The notes: generated by a model from the letters alone, not told the origin. Counted from the first letter of the stretch, positions 24,401 through 37,275 are shown. The stretch: 64,000 nucleotides of DNA from Drosophila persimilis (GCF_003286085.1 NW_020825312.1:6448001-6512000); one strand, 5' to 3'. Translations and numbers: made by a program.

Positions 24401-25779
24401 TAGATCTTTAAACGGAAAAAATAGTATCCTATGCTATAGTTTCTATTTCTATTGGGTCGCAATTTATAAAAGTCTTCAAGTGATCTGAAATCAAAGGGAT
24501 AAACCAATGGGTTCGCATTTCAGAGACTTGAGTTCATGAACTATTATAGTCCTTGGCGTGCAGGCTCTCATTTCAGGGTTTTCAGTCATTGAATTAATGG
24601 GCGAATATGAGAATTAATATCTTAAAGTGTAGGATACTTGAAGGATTCGAAGATTCATAATCTCAAATGTTGCTGCTCTTTCTAGTAGATTCTCATTTCA
24701 TTCTTGGAATACTTGAAAGTATTTTTTTCATAGGGGTTTCAGAGTGACAGATACGCGGATTAGATTAGTTGTAATTTCTGCAAGCCCTTCCATTCGTAAC
24801 GGTTCCTTCCGCTTTTCCTTTCATGAGCATGGCTATTGCTATGGATATAAATAAAAACGAAAGCAAAGCTCTTCGTATAACTTTGTCATTAAGCGCGGCT
24901 TGTGGGGCCAAATCGAGGGGGAGGGGAGAGGGTGCCAGGGGTTGCCTCCTGCACTTGCGTAAAGTTGAAACAAAAATTGCGAGAGACGAGACCCAGACCC
25001 TCGCTGCTGCTGTCGCGTCCGCGTGTCTGAGTCACGTTCAACAGGCGGCCGTTGCGCCCCAACGTGCGGCTTCACCATTTTGAGGTTAGCTTTTTGTCGC
25101 ATTCGCGGGGGCAACGGTAACGGCAACGGGCGACGGGCGACGGGCGTCGGGCGACGGCGACGGCAGTCCTAAGAGCGCGGCCCGAAATCATTTGCACAAA
25201 GGTGTGAAGTTTTTCGAGATCTGAACTTGACGGATGGGGGCTCTGGCTGGCGTCAAAGCCAGCGCCACAGCCACAGTGGAGGCCGAAGCCGACGTCGCTG
25301 CAGCGGCGACGACGACACCTGTGGATATACGAATGGGAATGTGAAAGAGAGAGAGACAGAGAGAGAGAGAGAGAGGGATCTGCTCTGCTGCCAATTTTTG
25401 CAGGCCTATGCGGCGAGCGGTCGGGTCGGGTCGTCGAAAGCATACCTCTGGTCAGGCACGAGAGGTGGGGTAGGAATCAAACCTACACGGGAAGTGGGGG
25501 CGGCTCTTTCTATCTCGCTCACCCACTCAAACCCCCCGGGATGTGACGTATGTACGAGCAAAGCAAAAGGAAAACCAAAAACCAACAACAACAGCGGCAG
25601 CTGAAAGTGTAACTAAAATACACACGAAAATTATATACCCATAAACATACACACATTCATATTTACATACATACATACGTACAGATGTGTGTACATAAAT
25701 ACTGCGCATACATACACACAAACAGAGCCAGAGTCATAAAAACACGAAAGAAGAGGTCGAAGATACGAGAGGCGAAGCA

Positions 25780-25979
25780 TTTGATACCCTTGGCAATCAT
25801 TTGTTCCTAACAAGAAGAAAAGACCAAAAGAAGTAAGGTATGAAAACACGTAAGGGATCGATCTACAATCCTATCTATCTGTATATGCAAGCACGTTTTA
25901 ATGTTGGTCAAAGAATTCGATTCCCTCTTAAGTTGAAATCATTGGTTTTAATTATCAGATCCTCTCTCTGTAAGGGTAT
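25780..25979. repeat. Short element bounded by TTTGATACCCTT and AAGGGTAT (copy 2)
   Basis: This 200-bp segment is preceded by GAGGCGAAGCA, begins TTTGATACCCTTGG and ends TAAGGGTAT. The left border context GAGG-CGAAGC is shared with the copy at 30,950, so the unit may extend about 12 bp outward. It is non-coding. Confidence 0.4.
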
Positions 25980-26176
25980 TTGAAACTTTGCAAAAAAAAA
26001 AAAACAAACCAACAGAAACAAAAAGAAGACGAAAAAAGAAACCTAAATAAAAAAATTAAATGGAAATTTCTGAAATAAAGCACACGCACACGAGCACACA
26101 CTCGCTACGAACAGCCATAGCAGTGTCGGTGGCTGAGGCAGAGGCAGAGGCAGAAAAGCAGTTCAGTTCACTTTGT

Positions 26177-26420
26177 GTGAAAATTGGCAACGTTGCCTCT
26201 GCTAATGGAAACCGCGCAGTCGGCAGCGAAACGTAACGAGCCAGGCGAGGCGACGACGCCGGCAGACACAAAAACAAACACTGCGTCAGTAAGAACGTCA
26301 GTCCGTCACTCGGTGAGAGTGACTGTCGGCTGTCGGTCGTCGGGTGAGAGCGACGGCCGGCCAGAGAGCGCAGCGCGTAGTTTTTGCGCAGCGCAGCGCT
26401 GCACAGCAACAGCGCGACGA
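26177..26420 (+). promoter_or_regulatory. Promoter-like GC-rich block led by a GGCAAC motif
   Basis: GTGAAAATTGGCAACGTTGCC at 26,177-26,197 is the best copy of the recurring motif and contains a 12-bp palindrome (GGCAACGTTGCC). It is followed by about 220 bp of CG-rich sequence in an otherwise AT-rich region. Such a pattern often marks TATA-less Drosophila promoters. No transcript structure is visible on either strand, so the target gene is unknown. Confidence 0.35.
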
Positions 26421-28611
26421 CTGAGCGGAGATTGGCGCAGAGGCAAACCCAATGGCGAATTTGGTGCGTCCATGCATATGCGACGAAGAAATTTCGCAAA
26501 GTATCAAGAAATATTTCAGATTTTATTACTGTGTCCATAGAAATTGTATATACAAAAGAACAGTAGAAAAGTAATGAAATCGCTCAATTGGGATTTGTAT
26601 TCACTTCAAATGTTTACAACTTGTTTTTTATTTTTCTGCGGAAAACGTGAGCGTAACGTGTTGACAAATTCGCAACTGTGCTATGTGCTTCTGTTCAGCT
26701 TACTCCTTCTTTTTCCGACACACACACACGCTGTGCACAATTTATTTTTTTTTTCGCTACAATTTGACACACAAAGCAGCTGTCAGCATAAGCACACACA
26801 TATGCATACATATGTATGTACATATAAGTATATCTGCCAGTGCGATAGAGGGAGAGTCAGACAAAGATCGAGCGAGAGAGCCTGAGTCGGGAGAGGCGGG
26901 GCCGGGTCTGGGGCTGTTATCTACTGCGCATTGTCTTGAATGTTGTTTGCGTGTGTCTGTACGTTTGCGACTGTGTGTGAGAAGAAGAAGAAAAGGAAGT
27001 GTATGTGTGTGTATGAGAGAAGACGAAGCAGAAGTGTGTATGCGAGAAGAAGTAGAAGAGTAGAAGAAGCAAAAGCAAGTGAAGGAGAGTGTGTGTGTGT
27101 GTGTTTTGTGTTTGCATGCCAGCGAAGAAGAAGAGCTGGAAGTGAGATGAAGCAGAAGTGGAAGAGTATGTGTGTGTGTGTGAGTGTATAGAAGTAGAAG
27201 TGGAGACCCGAATAACTATCGTTGATGGCAGCGGGGCAGACCGACCGTCGCTCTGTCTGTCGTTTGGTCGGCCGGGTGAGACGACGAGTGAGCCACACAA
27301 ATCAACATGACACGACCAACGTCAACAGCAACAGCAACAACAAGAACAGAACCGGCACATTCAACTTCCACACAGCAGACGAAACTACATACATACATAT
27401 GAATGTACATACATATATGCATACATAAGCGCAAAAGAGACAGATAGTAGAAGAGATGGTGAGACTTGCTTGACAATGGAAAGGGGAGTGGAGTGGAGTC
27501 GCCAAGATGTGCATGACAGGGTAGATGGCTTGACATATGTATGTATGCACATACATACACACATATATATATGTCTGTCCAGAGGAGATGGTGAGACGTA
27601 CAGACAGAAATAAAAGGTGAGACGGTGGGTCGTGCATGACAGTGGTGACAATGAGATTGTGTGCCGTGCATGACAAGGGTGACGGTACGACACACAGGAC
27701 AGTGGAGATGGTGGGTCGGTGAGACGAGTGTGACAGGGGAGAAATGCTTGGCCTAGGAGAAGGGAATCCAGAAGAGAAGAAATGGTGAGACGGTGAGACA
27801 TGTATGACAGACCGTGTGTGGGCTGCCGCATTGCTTGACTACGACTCGACTGATGAGTGCCCCTCTGTCGAGAGTGTGTGCGAGGGAATACATCGACACA
27901 CGAAACCAACGTGTCAGCCAAGTCGAAATACATAAATAAAGCTAAAAGCCAAAAACAGCAACAAAACCATCTCCGAATAATAATAAAAAGCCAAATAAAA
28001 CGAAAGCATGCGGAGGAATAGAGAGTGTACGGCAAATTCTCTGCATGCGCACATGTCTGCGTGCGTGCATGTGTTCTTTGCGTGCGCGTGTGTGTGTGAG
28101 TAAACTTGGGTGGAATGGAATGATGGAAATGATGGGTGGAGGGGCAGAAATGTGTATGGTGGCGTAACTTGAAGCTGGGCCACATGCAAAATATTCAGCG
28201 ACTTGATGCCAAATCCTTGGCAGAAGGAAATAGCATTGGATAAAACGCACGTTGTTGCATTGTGTGCGCGGTGTAGGTCGGCGGTGGGCGGTGGGCGGAG
28301 ACATTCGGATTGGGTTAACGGCGATGAGAGAAAACAGGTCAATCATTGGTGGAGCCCCGCGGTGGTAGAGGGGTGCTATTGTCCCATAATCCTCTTATGA
28401 TCCACCGAAAACCATATGTATGTACGTTTTTACCACGTGCTATAGCACTTGGCATACCTGATGGAATCTCTTGCGGATGCACACGTTTCCATTATGTGAC
28501 AGTGGAAACTTCGGTGGGGAAGCATTTGGTTGTGTGTTTAATACAGGCGCAATCATTTTTATAACAAATATTCACGGTCAAGGGTTATGTTATGTTAACT
28601 CATGCATGTAC

Positions 28612-28612
<1 letters not shown>

Positions 28613-28642
<30 letters not shown>

Positions 28643-28644
28643 TG
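28613..28644. repeat. (TGTA)n microsatellite
   Basis: This is a run of about seven TATG/TGTA tetramers. Shorter TACATA/TATGTA runs recur through 23,930-32,050, which is typical of obscura-group intergenic DNA. Confidence 0.8.
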
Positions 28645-30702
28645 GCTGTTGCAATGAATGCTGTCTCGGGATGGGCAAGCTCTCCTCCAAAATAGTGCTG
28701 TCCGCACGGGAGCGTAGGTAAAGAGAGTACAAAGGATCTACTACTATAAATACAAATTCATATTAAACTTTTGTGACTAGTGCCTTAAAAAGAAGTCTAT
28801 TTTGTAGGACTAGGATAACGGACAAAACCAATAAATAAATAAAGAATACATATGTATACGTATGTATGCTGTGCATAGGCTCTTAATGGAGGAATTGATT
28901 ACACTTTTAGGTCTGGGTGCTTTCTATCCTTGCAATTAAAGTTCACTGGATCGATCAATAATCATTATGTATGTACCTCTGCGACTTTACGGGACCCACG
29001 TTGTGTAGTTTCTAGCCAATTAGTAGCAGTCGATAATGTGACTTGCAAATAGATGATGCTTGCATTATTCCAGGAACAGCTGTTCAGTTCAAGTTCCGAA
29101 GATAAGACTTGGAACGTGATTCCCCTAACCGTAATAAGTGCAATCAGTAGCTTACCTCCATACCCTCCATTCGTTTCACGCTTTCTTGTTAATTTTCGAT
29201 TGATGGCTTTTATTTGTACTATTTATTAAAGCTTGGGCAGAGAGTACATACATACATATGTACATACATATGTATGCATGTAAGTATCTATTTGACCAAA
29301 ACCCATATTTTTTCTGTAGGAAGTATCTCAAAGTTGCAAAGGTTGGCCGAATTTGATCTGCAAGCGTACATACATACTTATGTACATACATATGTACATA
29401 TGTGGTTCTTCGGTTTCCTAAGCGTTAATTTCTCTCCAGATTTTTGTTTTATTTTGTGTGTTTGGCTTATCAGAAGTACCCCCGCTCTGTCGCTGGGTCC
29501 GCGGATCCACAATTAACTTTTTGTGATCTTTGCTCGCCGCAGAGCCAATTCACAGTTAGACCGGGGGAGTGGGACAGAACGAACGAAAGAAAGAAAGACG
29601 GAAAGAAAGAGGGGATCGTGTGAGCAAGAGTGGGACAGGGGGAAAGAGGGAGCAATAAACCTAACCTGAATCGGCAGCAACTGTTGGCGGCGGCTGGTGG
29701 GTGACATTGCATAGCCCCATGGTGAGTGAGAGAGAGAGAGAGAGAGCGGGCAGAGCGAGGGAGAAGCCAAAGTAGCGCAACTTGCGGTGACAGCAACCAC
29801 AACGAAAGCAAGGAAAAACAACAGAAACAAGAGCAGCGAGAACTAGAGATGGACGCAGGTCGTGCTTTGATTGGGCATGGAACACGAACAACACGAATAT
29901 ATCGCAGACAAATATTCCCTCTAAAGCAGTCTTAAACCTGAAGAGATTTTTTCAGATGAGTAATACACATATCCTCAGTTCGATTTATGTACGTAATGCT
30001 GTCGATATTTCATATGGTATTTACCACGATCCCAGTTGTATCCGTGCTCCATTGCGGTGTTAATTGTTTCATCCAACAGCAGATTCAATGATCTCTTCGT
30101 GATGCACGAGCACGGTGACACACTCCCATCGCTAGCGAGAATGACAGCAGCAACAACAATTGCCGGTTTTGCGCGCGTAATCGATGCTGGCGTCGACGTC
30201 GACGTCGGCGTCGGCAAGCAGCATCTCTTTCCCTAACCCCCTCCCTCCGACAGACACACAGCAAACCGCTTTACGATCTTGTATTACGTGTTGGCGTTTG
30301 CATGATGTTGTTGTTGCCGTTGTCGCGGAGGTTGTAGTTGTTTTTGTCGTTGGTTTCATTTGTGCATGAGATCGGTTTTTTGTTGTTGCTTCAATCAAGT
30401 TACAGTTCCAGTTGTACCCCTCCCCTGCACCCTAGAAACCCCTTGCCAAAGACGGTCATGGCACCCAGCAACAACAGGCCAATCGTGTTTTTTTTTCGAA
30501 TGATACACACACCCATACATAAGTCCATACATAGTGTGTGTGTGTGTGGAACCGGTTTCCTTTTACTGCTTGCATATTTTTAGCAACAAGTTGAAAAAGA
30601 GTTGCCCCTCGACAAAAATGAGACTTGGGACGGGACTCGGACACTGGTTTCCAAGGGAAGTGTGTGGGGGGTATGGTGCTGACTTAGCTATAGTGCTGCC
30701 AG

Positions 30703-30742
30703 ACACACACACACACACACATACACACACACACACACACAT
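30703..30742. repeat. (AC)n microsatellite
   Basis: A 40-bp AC tract with a single interruption lies in non-coding DNA. Confidence 0.85.
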
Positions 30743-30949
30743 GAAGAAGAACATGGACAGGCAGACAGAAAAATGATAATGAAAACGTGTATAAAGATCG
30801 ACAGAGAGACAGCGATCGGCATTCGCTTGTAACAAAACTGTTTTTCTTTTTTGTGTGCTCTGTCCATACAAGTCGCGCCAAAGAGAGAATCCGAAAGGAG
30901 GCAAACAGAAAGAAACGAGCGAAAAAACGGAGCTTCGAGGGCCGAAGCT

Positions 30950-31113
30950 TTTGATACCCTTACGGTAGGTAAAGTCGCTAATTTGTAAATGCATGGTATT
31001 CCACACTCAAAACAGTCAGACTGATACTGGTCGACGGACATGCATTATCAATCATGAGGATCAGCGTTGCAAACATCTGATGAAAAAGTAATACCTCTCA
31101 TTTTCAAGGGTAT
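30950..31113. repeat. Short element bounded by TTTGATACCCTT and AAGGGTAT (copy 3)
   Basis: This 164-bp segment is preceded by GAGGGCCGAAGCT, begins TTTGATACCCTTAC and ends CAAGGGTAT. Its length is close to copy 1 (174 bp). It is non-coding. Confidence 0.4.
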
Positions 31114-33599
31114 AATATAAAAACCCCTTTCGGCAGCCCCCTCCACAAAGAGCTTTTGTCAGGGAAGCGACTGAGTGGGATAGGGTGAGATGGCAAGAAA
31201 GAGAGGGAGAAGGCACAAAAGCAACCGCAAACATAGCCGCTGCGTCATTGACGTCGACGGCGACCGCGGCAGAGGCAGAGGCGACGCCGCGAAACAATTG
31301 CCGGCCATTGTTGTCGACGACGACGACCGCGTCAATATTGTCGTTTCCCTAACTACAGCCTCAAACAGAGAGCATAATCGAACCGGGACGCGGCAGGGTG
31401 GCATAATATACATACGTCGCATATAGGTCGCTTCCAGATATTAATAATACCATGATGCATTTATGACTCTGAAATGGTGCCTTTAAATATGGCACTCCCC
31501 GTACATAGTATTAGATATTAAAAAAATAAATGCACTGCATTGCTAAATGTATATCTTAGGTTTATTCGTAGGGTATATCAGGGTGCGGTTTTCTTGCGGC
31601 ATTTTTTTTTAGTTTCTTTCTTTTCTTCGCATTTTGTTACATTTGCTTTGCCATTCATATTTCTTTCTGTTTATTGTTGTCCCTCCTCCTCACGCCTCAG
31701 ACGATGGGCTGGTTGGTTGTGCGAGGGTGATTGCAGTGGAGAAGGGCAAAGAGGGAGGCAGATAGAGAGAGAGGAAAGCAAACACAATGGCCACACTTTG
31801 ACCCTGACTTTTAATGTGTACATTCGCCGACGGACGGCCCCCGTGCTCCCCCTCTTCCGCTGATCGGACCGACACATGCTAAATTATTGTTATTATTATG
31901 AATTGTGTTTTATGCATTCGTTTTACCCTTCCTAGAGCGAGTTGTACAATATTGAGCGGACGCTTGATCAACGCAGAGAAGGAGGCCTCTTAGATCAAAA
32001 TCAAAAGCAGATTCTCTCCATCCGATTGTATGCGATGTTATACATACATATGTATGTACATATGTTAAATCCCTCAGTTTTATTGGATATATTCTGGAAA
32101 CTGGCCAAATCGGAACTATCAAGGATCACCATATAATTAGAACGGTCGGTTGAAAAACATTTTTCATGTTTCTGGAATTAATCCAACCAAATGTTAGAAA
32201 TTTTCGTTTCTCAAGCTTTTCAGAGCTGTTTTGTCGACCATAACTCTTTGGGTTGCCATTTGCTTTATAAATCAGCAGGTAGCTCCTATTTGCCTCATAA
32301 TGCTTCAGGTAGGTATTTGCCCCAAAAGGCTCCCAGCCAACGCCAACATCCTGCCACCGCCGCCGCCGCCTCAGCAGCTCCACGCGGCAGCTCATTTGCC
32401 TAGGCAACGGGTCATTTGAGTGAAGGGTTTTTCATTTCAATTGAAAAGCAAATTATTTCTCTCTTCTTATCGCCAGCTGCTTAACGATATCATTTGCTCT
32501 TTGCCACACGCTCTGTATCAACCCAGCCGCCCCCAACAACACCTCTGACTCGGATTCCGGCCTCGCCTTTGCCACTGCCTCTTCCACCGCCCGGCAGCCT
32601 GCCTGCTGACCAACGTAGTACATACATATGGCCATGAGAACGGCTTATTTCTGGTATGTATATTCTATTCATCTCGTATTTCCATCTTCTCTTTTGTGTG
32701 GAGCTTTCAATGCACACAGACACACACACACACACACACATGCAGCCATTCGTTCTAGCTCTGATTGGGCTGCTGTTGCACGGTGCATTTTCCACCGATG
32801 GTATTTTCCTCTTTGTGTCGATGGATTAGACTCTGTTTCACGTGAGGCGTCGTCGGTTGAAAACGATGAGTGCAACAGGCAGGCGCTTCTTCAGCATGAG
32901 CGACTCCCAGAGAGGGGGCGTTGAGAGATAATGTAGTTATGGCAACGGGGCAATTAGAGGAACTAAGCTCCTATTCTCAAGCCTTAGAGTAGGAGTGCAC
33001 TTACGGACTGTCAGCTGGAAGTGATTCATGTTACCAATTATAACCTGGAAGCCAGCAATTAAATTGAGGTCTTTAAATCCTGACTGCAGCCCGACTGCAC
33101 GGAGACCAAAGACTACACTTGACCGAAAACACCACTAACCAACCGGATCAATTCACTGAAATAACACAGTTAGAAATGAGACAAGTCCTCAGGATAGCCA
33201 CACATTCACTCGTGTCCAGTGTTTGCCTCATCTTTTGATCCATGACCTTTTTTCATCCACCCACGCGTTGACCTATCTCCAAACCAATTTGCATTACTGT
33301 CACCTCAGTCAAACTATTTTTCATGGCAAAATAGGCCTTTTGATTCCGAGTTGCAGGGACATTAGTGGCCCCGGTAGTGCGCCCCCAGAACTAGGGGAAA
33401 TCACGACAGCACCTGTCGTGACGAATCAGTTTTCATTTCACCGAACATGCTTCTGATACTAGTTTGAGTCCAGATTATATGCGGTACTCAAAGAGCATAG
33501 GTATATACTATACCAGGATACTAGGACTCTCATGACAGCCAGAGATTGAGCGCTTAAAAGCCAGCCGCTCTCTCGTTCTGCAATGACATATCCATCCTT

Positions 33600-33788
33600 T
33601 TAGGAATGTGTGGACTGTTCCGCACTATCGGACTGTGGATCTTCAACGATATATTTTTCAAATTCGGATATATCCTCCTGGTCCCATCCATCAATTTGTT
33701 TGTCCTCTTCTTGGAGCTTAGCTTTAGCTTTTTGTATGCTTCTTCTCTGATGTCTGCCAAACTTAGGTAAATATACTGGTATGACCAC
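33600..33788 (-). other. Unidentified 62-codon open frame with protein-like composition
   Basis: A minus-strand frame encodes a basic-then-acidic segment (VYLPKFGRHQRRSIQKAKAK, then DQEDISEFEKYIVEDPQSDS) and ends in a stop at 33,600. The composition is not low-complexity and resembles the C-terminus of a real protein. There is no ATG at the start and the frame is closed just upstream, so it would need an upstream exon, and no convincing acceptor is visible. It could be a degraded gene or transposon tail. I do not recognise it. Confidence 0.25.
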
Positions 33789-33874
33789 TTATGCCCTGAG
33801 CAGCCTCTTACTAAACATGTCCACATGTCTTTGCGTGCTGGGGGTGCTTCGTGCTTCGACGGGGTTGCTAGCAT

Positions 33875-35989
33875 GATTTGAATCTATTTCTGTTTTTATT
33901 TATAACAAAAAAAGCGCAGGATCCGATCAGTTCGGTGGCCGTGGCTGTAGGTACTTCTGCCGAATGATGGCACCCTGACTTACGGACCGACAGACTGGCT
34001 GTGCAATAACATACACACATGTTCCAGGTGTGTGTGTTCCAGATTAATGCACCTGTACAGTTTTACCCTTCTGATTATTCTGCTTGTATTGGTTTTTTAT
34101 GACGGCGCTGTCGAAGGGGATTTATTCCGTAGATCGTAAATCGTAAAAATCATATCAAGTTGATTCAAGACCTGCTCGTGGTATCTTCTGCCCACAATAT
34201 GAAAAAATCTTATTTCGTATATCCTTAAATACATAATATATGTACATCCATGACTTAACATTAGAATAATTGTCAGGGTATTCAGCGTGCGTCGTTTCAA
34301 TAAGCAAAGATTTGCAAACATTTCCTGAGATCTACCTCAAAATTGTTATGAAATTGGGGTGGGGATCAAAAATTCGTTTTCGAATTTGGGCGCATATTTT
34401 ATATTTGAATTAATACTTTTTACTACGAAATAAAATGAATGCAGAGAATATAATTGTTTGATTATCCAACCAGTTAATCGAAAAAGGATTTTTAAAGAAG
34501 ATGAAATTTTAAAACATGCTTTCGGCTTGGAAATTCGGCATTACGAATTCGGTACACAATAAAAGGCGTATTTGCAGGAAAGTTCCTTTTGTTTTTAGAT
34601 TTGAATGTTCTCCCGACTTCGCGACTTCCTAGCTGCACATGAATGACCATTATGGCCGTAACTCATCTTACTATTCCAAAGGGTTCCGACTACTGTGAAC
34701 ACCATACTACACGGCCCATTTGGTTTAAATGCTGGATGTATGTGCATTAGCGCAAAATAATTTTCTGGTTTTTCTGCTGCTGAAGTTTCTGGCGAGCCTA
34801 ATATTTGCTTTATTTATTAAGAATTTGAATAAGAAACCGAGTAATTGCACAAAATTGTAAAATTTTCTCTATCGGCGTCATCTGGAACTACAGGTCTTGT
34901 AGTTCAAATTAACTCCTATAGAGTGCAGCAGAGTAGTTCGCGGTAATGCCGTCTCAGATCTTCACCCTGACTATACCTCTGGCGGCGCCATCTGGAACTA
35001 AACACAAATGTATTTTCCTGACATCCCCAAAAGAGTGCTGCTGACAAAAGTAAGAATGAGATAACAATACTAGGGAAGTTTTTAAAAATAAATATATAAG
35101 TAAATCTAAATATATGTATGTGCATATTTACATAATTTAAGATTTAATCAAAGATTCAGAATCGAAAAAAAAATCATCGAATGAATGCATCCACAGTTAA
35201 TGTTTGCATTTACATACATATCATTTTTGGACTCGGATTAATTTCAGAAAATTGCTCAGCGAAATGAAAAATGATTCGCCATGACACATGTGGTACCTAT
35301 CTACTCCCACAGTTCCCAACGGTGCATCGGGTACGCATGACCGCGTCGACCAATGTCCCTGCAAATCAGACTCAAAATTCTGCATGTTTGACCATAAAAA
35401 ATGGTTGCACTAATGCGACATTAATTAAAATTGAAATTAGCTCGGAGATAATTCAACGCGTGGGTGGCGCTGGGGGACGACAATGCGCGGTTAAGGCATA
35501 GATCCGCTCTTGCGGAACAGAAATGCAATCAAAGTGTTTTTTATCCCCTTGTAGCTGTATGACATTAGAATTTGTTTAATTTGCTGCATTATAGACAAAA
35601 CGCAAACGTAGTGTTCGTCGCCGCCTCCAGACACGCCCTCTAGCTATCAGTCGAATAACTGAGGCATAATTTGTGACAAAATTATGTCTTCCAACACACA
35701 CTGAAAGCAAAAGTGGATCTAAAAAGTTCAAAAATCGATCATCTCTGCCGCAGCGCTGCTCCCAGCTCTCGCTCTCACGGCATTCTTTTCCCATGAGGCT
35801 GTCTCTGCTTTCGCAGCTAGTCAGTTAGAAAAATATAATGGCTGGGAAAATAGATAGAAATTCATCATGCAGAATTAAAAAAAAAAACTCTTCGAGTATA
35901 AAAATGTTTTTTAGAGCGTTGCTAGGATAGTTGAAAGCGGAATTTTTTAATGAGCAATAACTAACGGCACACCTGATAAAAATTAATCA
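33875..35989. other. AT-rich stretch without recognised features
   Basis: No supported gene is visible. A short direct repeat containing CATCTGGAACTA occurs at about 34,878 and 34,990. The sequence leads into the AGO2 5' region that starts near 35,990. Confidence 0.4.
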
Positions 35990-37275
35990 TAAACTAACAG
36001 ACTCGACTACAAGATTATTGGAATCGATCACACAGCACAGTGTTATACGTCAAACAAATTTAGAGCAAAAAGTTTAGCCAACAGGAAATAAATATTTCAG
36101 TCATTCGAAACAGTTCAGTCGTCGGGAGAGGATATTAAATCGAAAAGGAAAAGAAAATAGTAAGTGAAATACAAAATTAAAAGCAGCAGTAGGAATTTTT
36201 CAAAACCAAAAACCCTGAAGCGGGTTGTCGGGATACTCCTGCAACAACATCAACAAAAAGGCAGGTGGAGTTGTACCTTTTGGGGAGAAAAAGTTGCAAT
36301 GTTGGGAGAGAATTTCTGCGGGTAAGCGTTCCCCAAATCGGTAAATATGCGATACGTGTGCGGTTCCAACAACAGCGAAAACCCCCTAGATCCCTACATA
36401 AGTTATGTTTCCATCGCATAGTAGGATCCAGGACTCGGTCAAATTTAGTAAAATTGAAAAAATAAAAAAAAAATAATTTTTTTTTTGAAATTTTGACATT
36501 TTATTTAAAGGCATACTTGATTGTTCCCATTTCATATGGGTAAGAATGAAGGTTTGACATTTAGTCACAAAATTCTGCACGTCAATTTTGGATATTGAAG
36601 GATATTTCGTTTTGTTTTAGATCTTTTTAGCGCAGGTCCGTGTATCGATTTTTTACCATCAATTCTTCCTCTCTTCACGAATCTTCAGCTGCTGGTGCGT
36701 CTGCGGACGAAGAAGAGGCTACCCACCCCCCAAATGGAGGTCCTGCCTCCTCTGGCTTGCAGAAGGAGGAAGAGAAGCAGCAGCAGCCACACAGCGATGC
36801 TATGGAAAAACAGAACCGACAACAGCACGCAGGACAACAGCGAGGACAGGGCGACAATCAACAACGCCAAGGAGGCTCCCAGCTCTATAGTTCTCGCCAG
36901 CCGCAAGGCGAACTCCCCCAATGGCCAGGCCAGCCGCGTGGAGCTTTGGGAAAACCAGGTCAAGTATCTGTCAATTATCTCGACGTTAACTTGGACCAAA
37001 TGCCTGCGGTGGCCTACCACTACGATGTGAAGATCACGCCAGAGCGTCCTAAGAACTTCTATCGTCAGGCTTTTGAGCAGTACAGAGTTGAACACTTGGG
37101 CGGTGCGATTGCCGCATTTGATGGACGTGCATCGTGTTACTCAGTTGTGAAGCTAAAATGCAGCTCCCAGGGCCAAGAAGTGAAAGTAAGTGTTGTTGTG
37201 TTGTCGCCGAGCTTGATGCACCTTTGAAGTGAAACTTGCTTTCCTGCCGTCCAGGTAACAGATCGCCACGGCCAC
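35990..37275 (+). pseudogene. AGO2: AGO2 paralogue 5' region and N-terminal exons, truncated
   Basis: The copy begins with a promoter-like segment (35,990-36,433) shared with 59,436-59,893. It contains an ATCGAT box, AATAAATA and two TCAGTC initiator-like sites near 36,098 and 36,115. Exon 1 in this copy is about 17 bp shorter than its twin and has lost the ATG. After an intron, exon 2 runs 36,689-37,185 (acceptor CGAATCTTCAG, donor GTGAAA/GTAAGT), encoding a Gln-rich N-terminus (DNQQRQGGSQLYSSRQPQ) and then the N domain (LDVNLDQMPAVAYHYDVKI, FYRQAFEQYRVEHLGGAIAA, DGRASCYSVVKLKCSSQGQE). A 69-nt intron leads to exon 3 at 37,255, which reads VTDRHGH as in AGO2 and is cut off at about 37,275 by a tandem repeat. 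The match is to insect AGO2, the siRNA Argonaute. PAZ, MID and PIWI are absent here, so this piece cannot make a working Argonaute by itself. Confidence 0.85.

Larger units (their letters stand above)
21411..33590. other. Gene-poor stretch, no supported protein gene
   Basis: Over about 12 kb I find no frame with a domain, conserved codon pattern and splice context together. The region holds CA, GA, TGTA and pyrimidine tracts, two short elements bounded by TGATACCCTT / AAGGGTAT, and GC-rich blocks near 25,080-25,330, 26,180-26,420 and 31,230-31,340. Candidate splice signals exist, such as CCATG/GTGAGTGAG at 29,719/29,720 (+), but have no coding frame to support them. A short proline-rich frame at about 32,310-32,419 (+) follows an acceptor-like CTTCAG; it is too short to call. 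Confidence 0.45.

Noticed and set aside
27216-28346. Overlapping minus-strand frames of up to 266 codons rich in His, Ser and Cys
   Set aside because: Three overlapping frames are open at once over repetitive GTGAGACGGTG-like DNA, which signals repeat structure rather than coding.
36177-36419. Minus-strand 80-codon frame conserved at 59,636-59,878
   Set aside because: The similarity is explained by duplication of the AGO2 5' block; the frame is antisense to intron 1.
36318-36420. A THAP-like start (MRYVCGSNNSENP) inside the duplicated block
   Set aside because: Only 24 codons, no zinc-binding pattern completed, and it lies in the presumed AGO2 intron 1.
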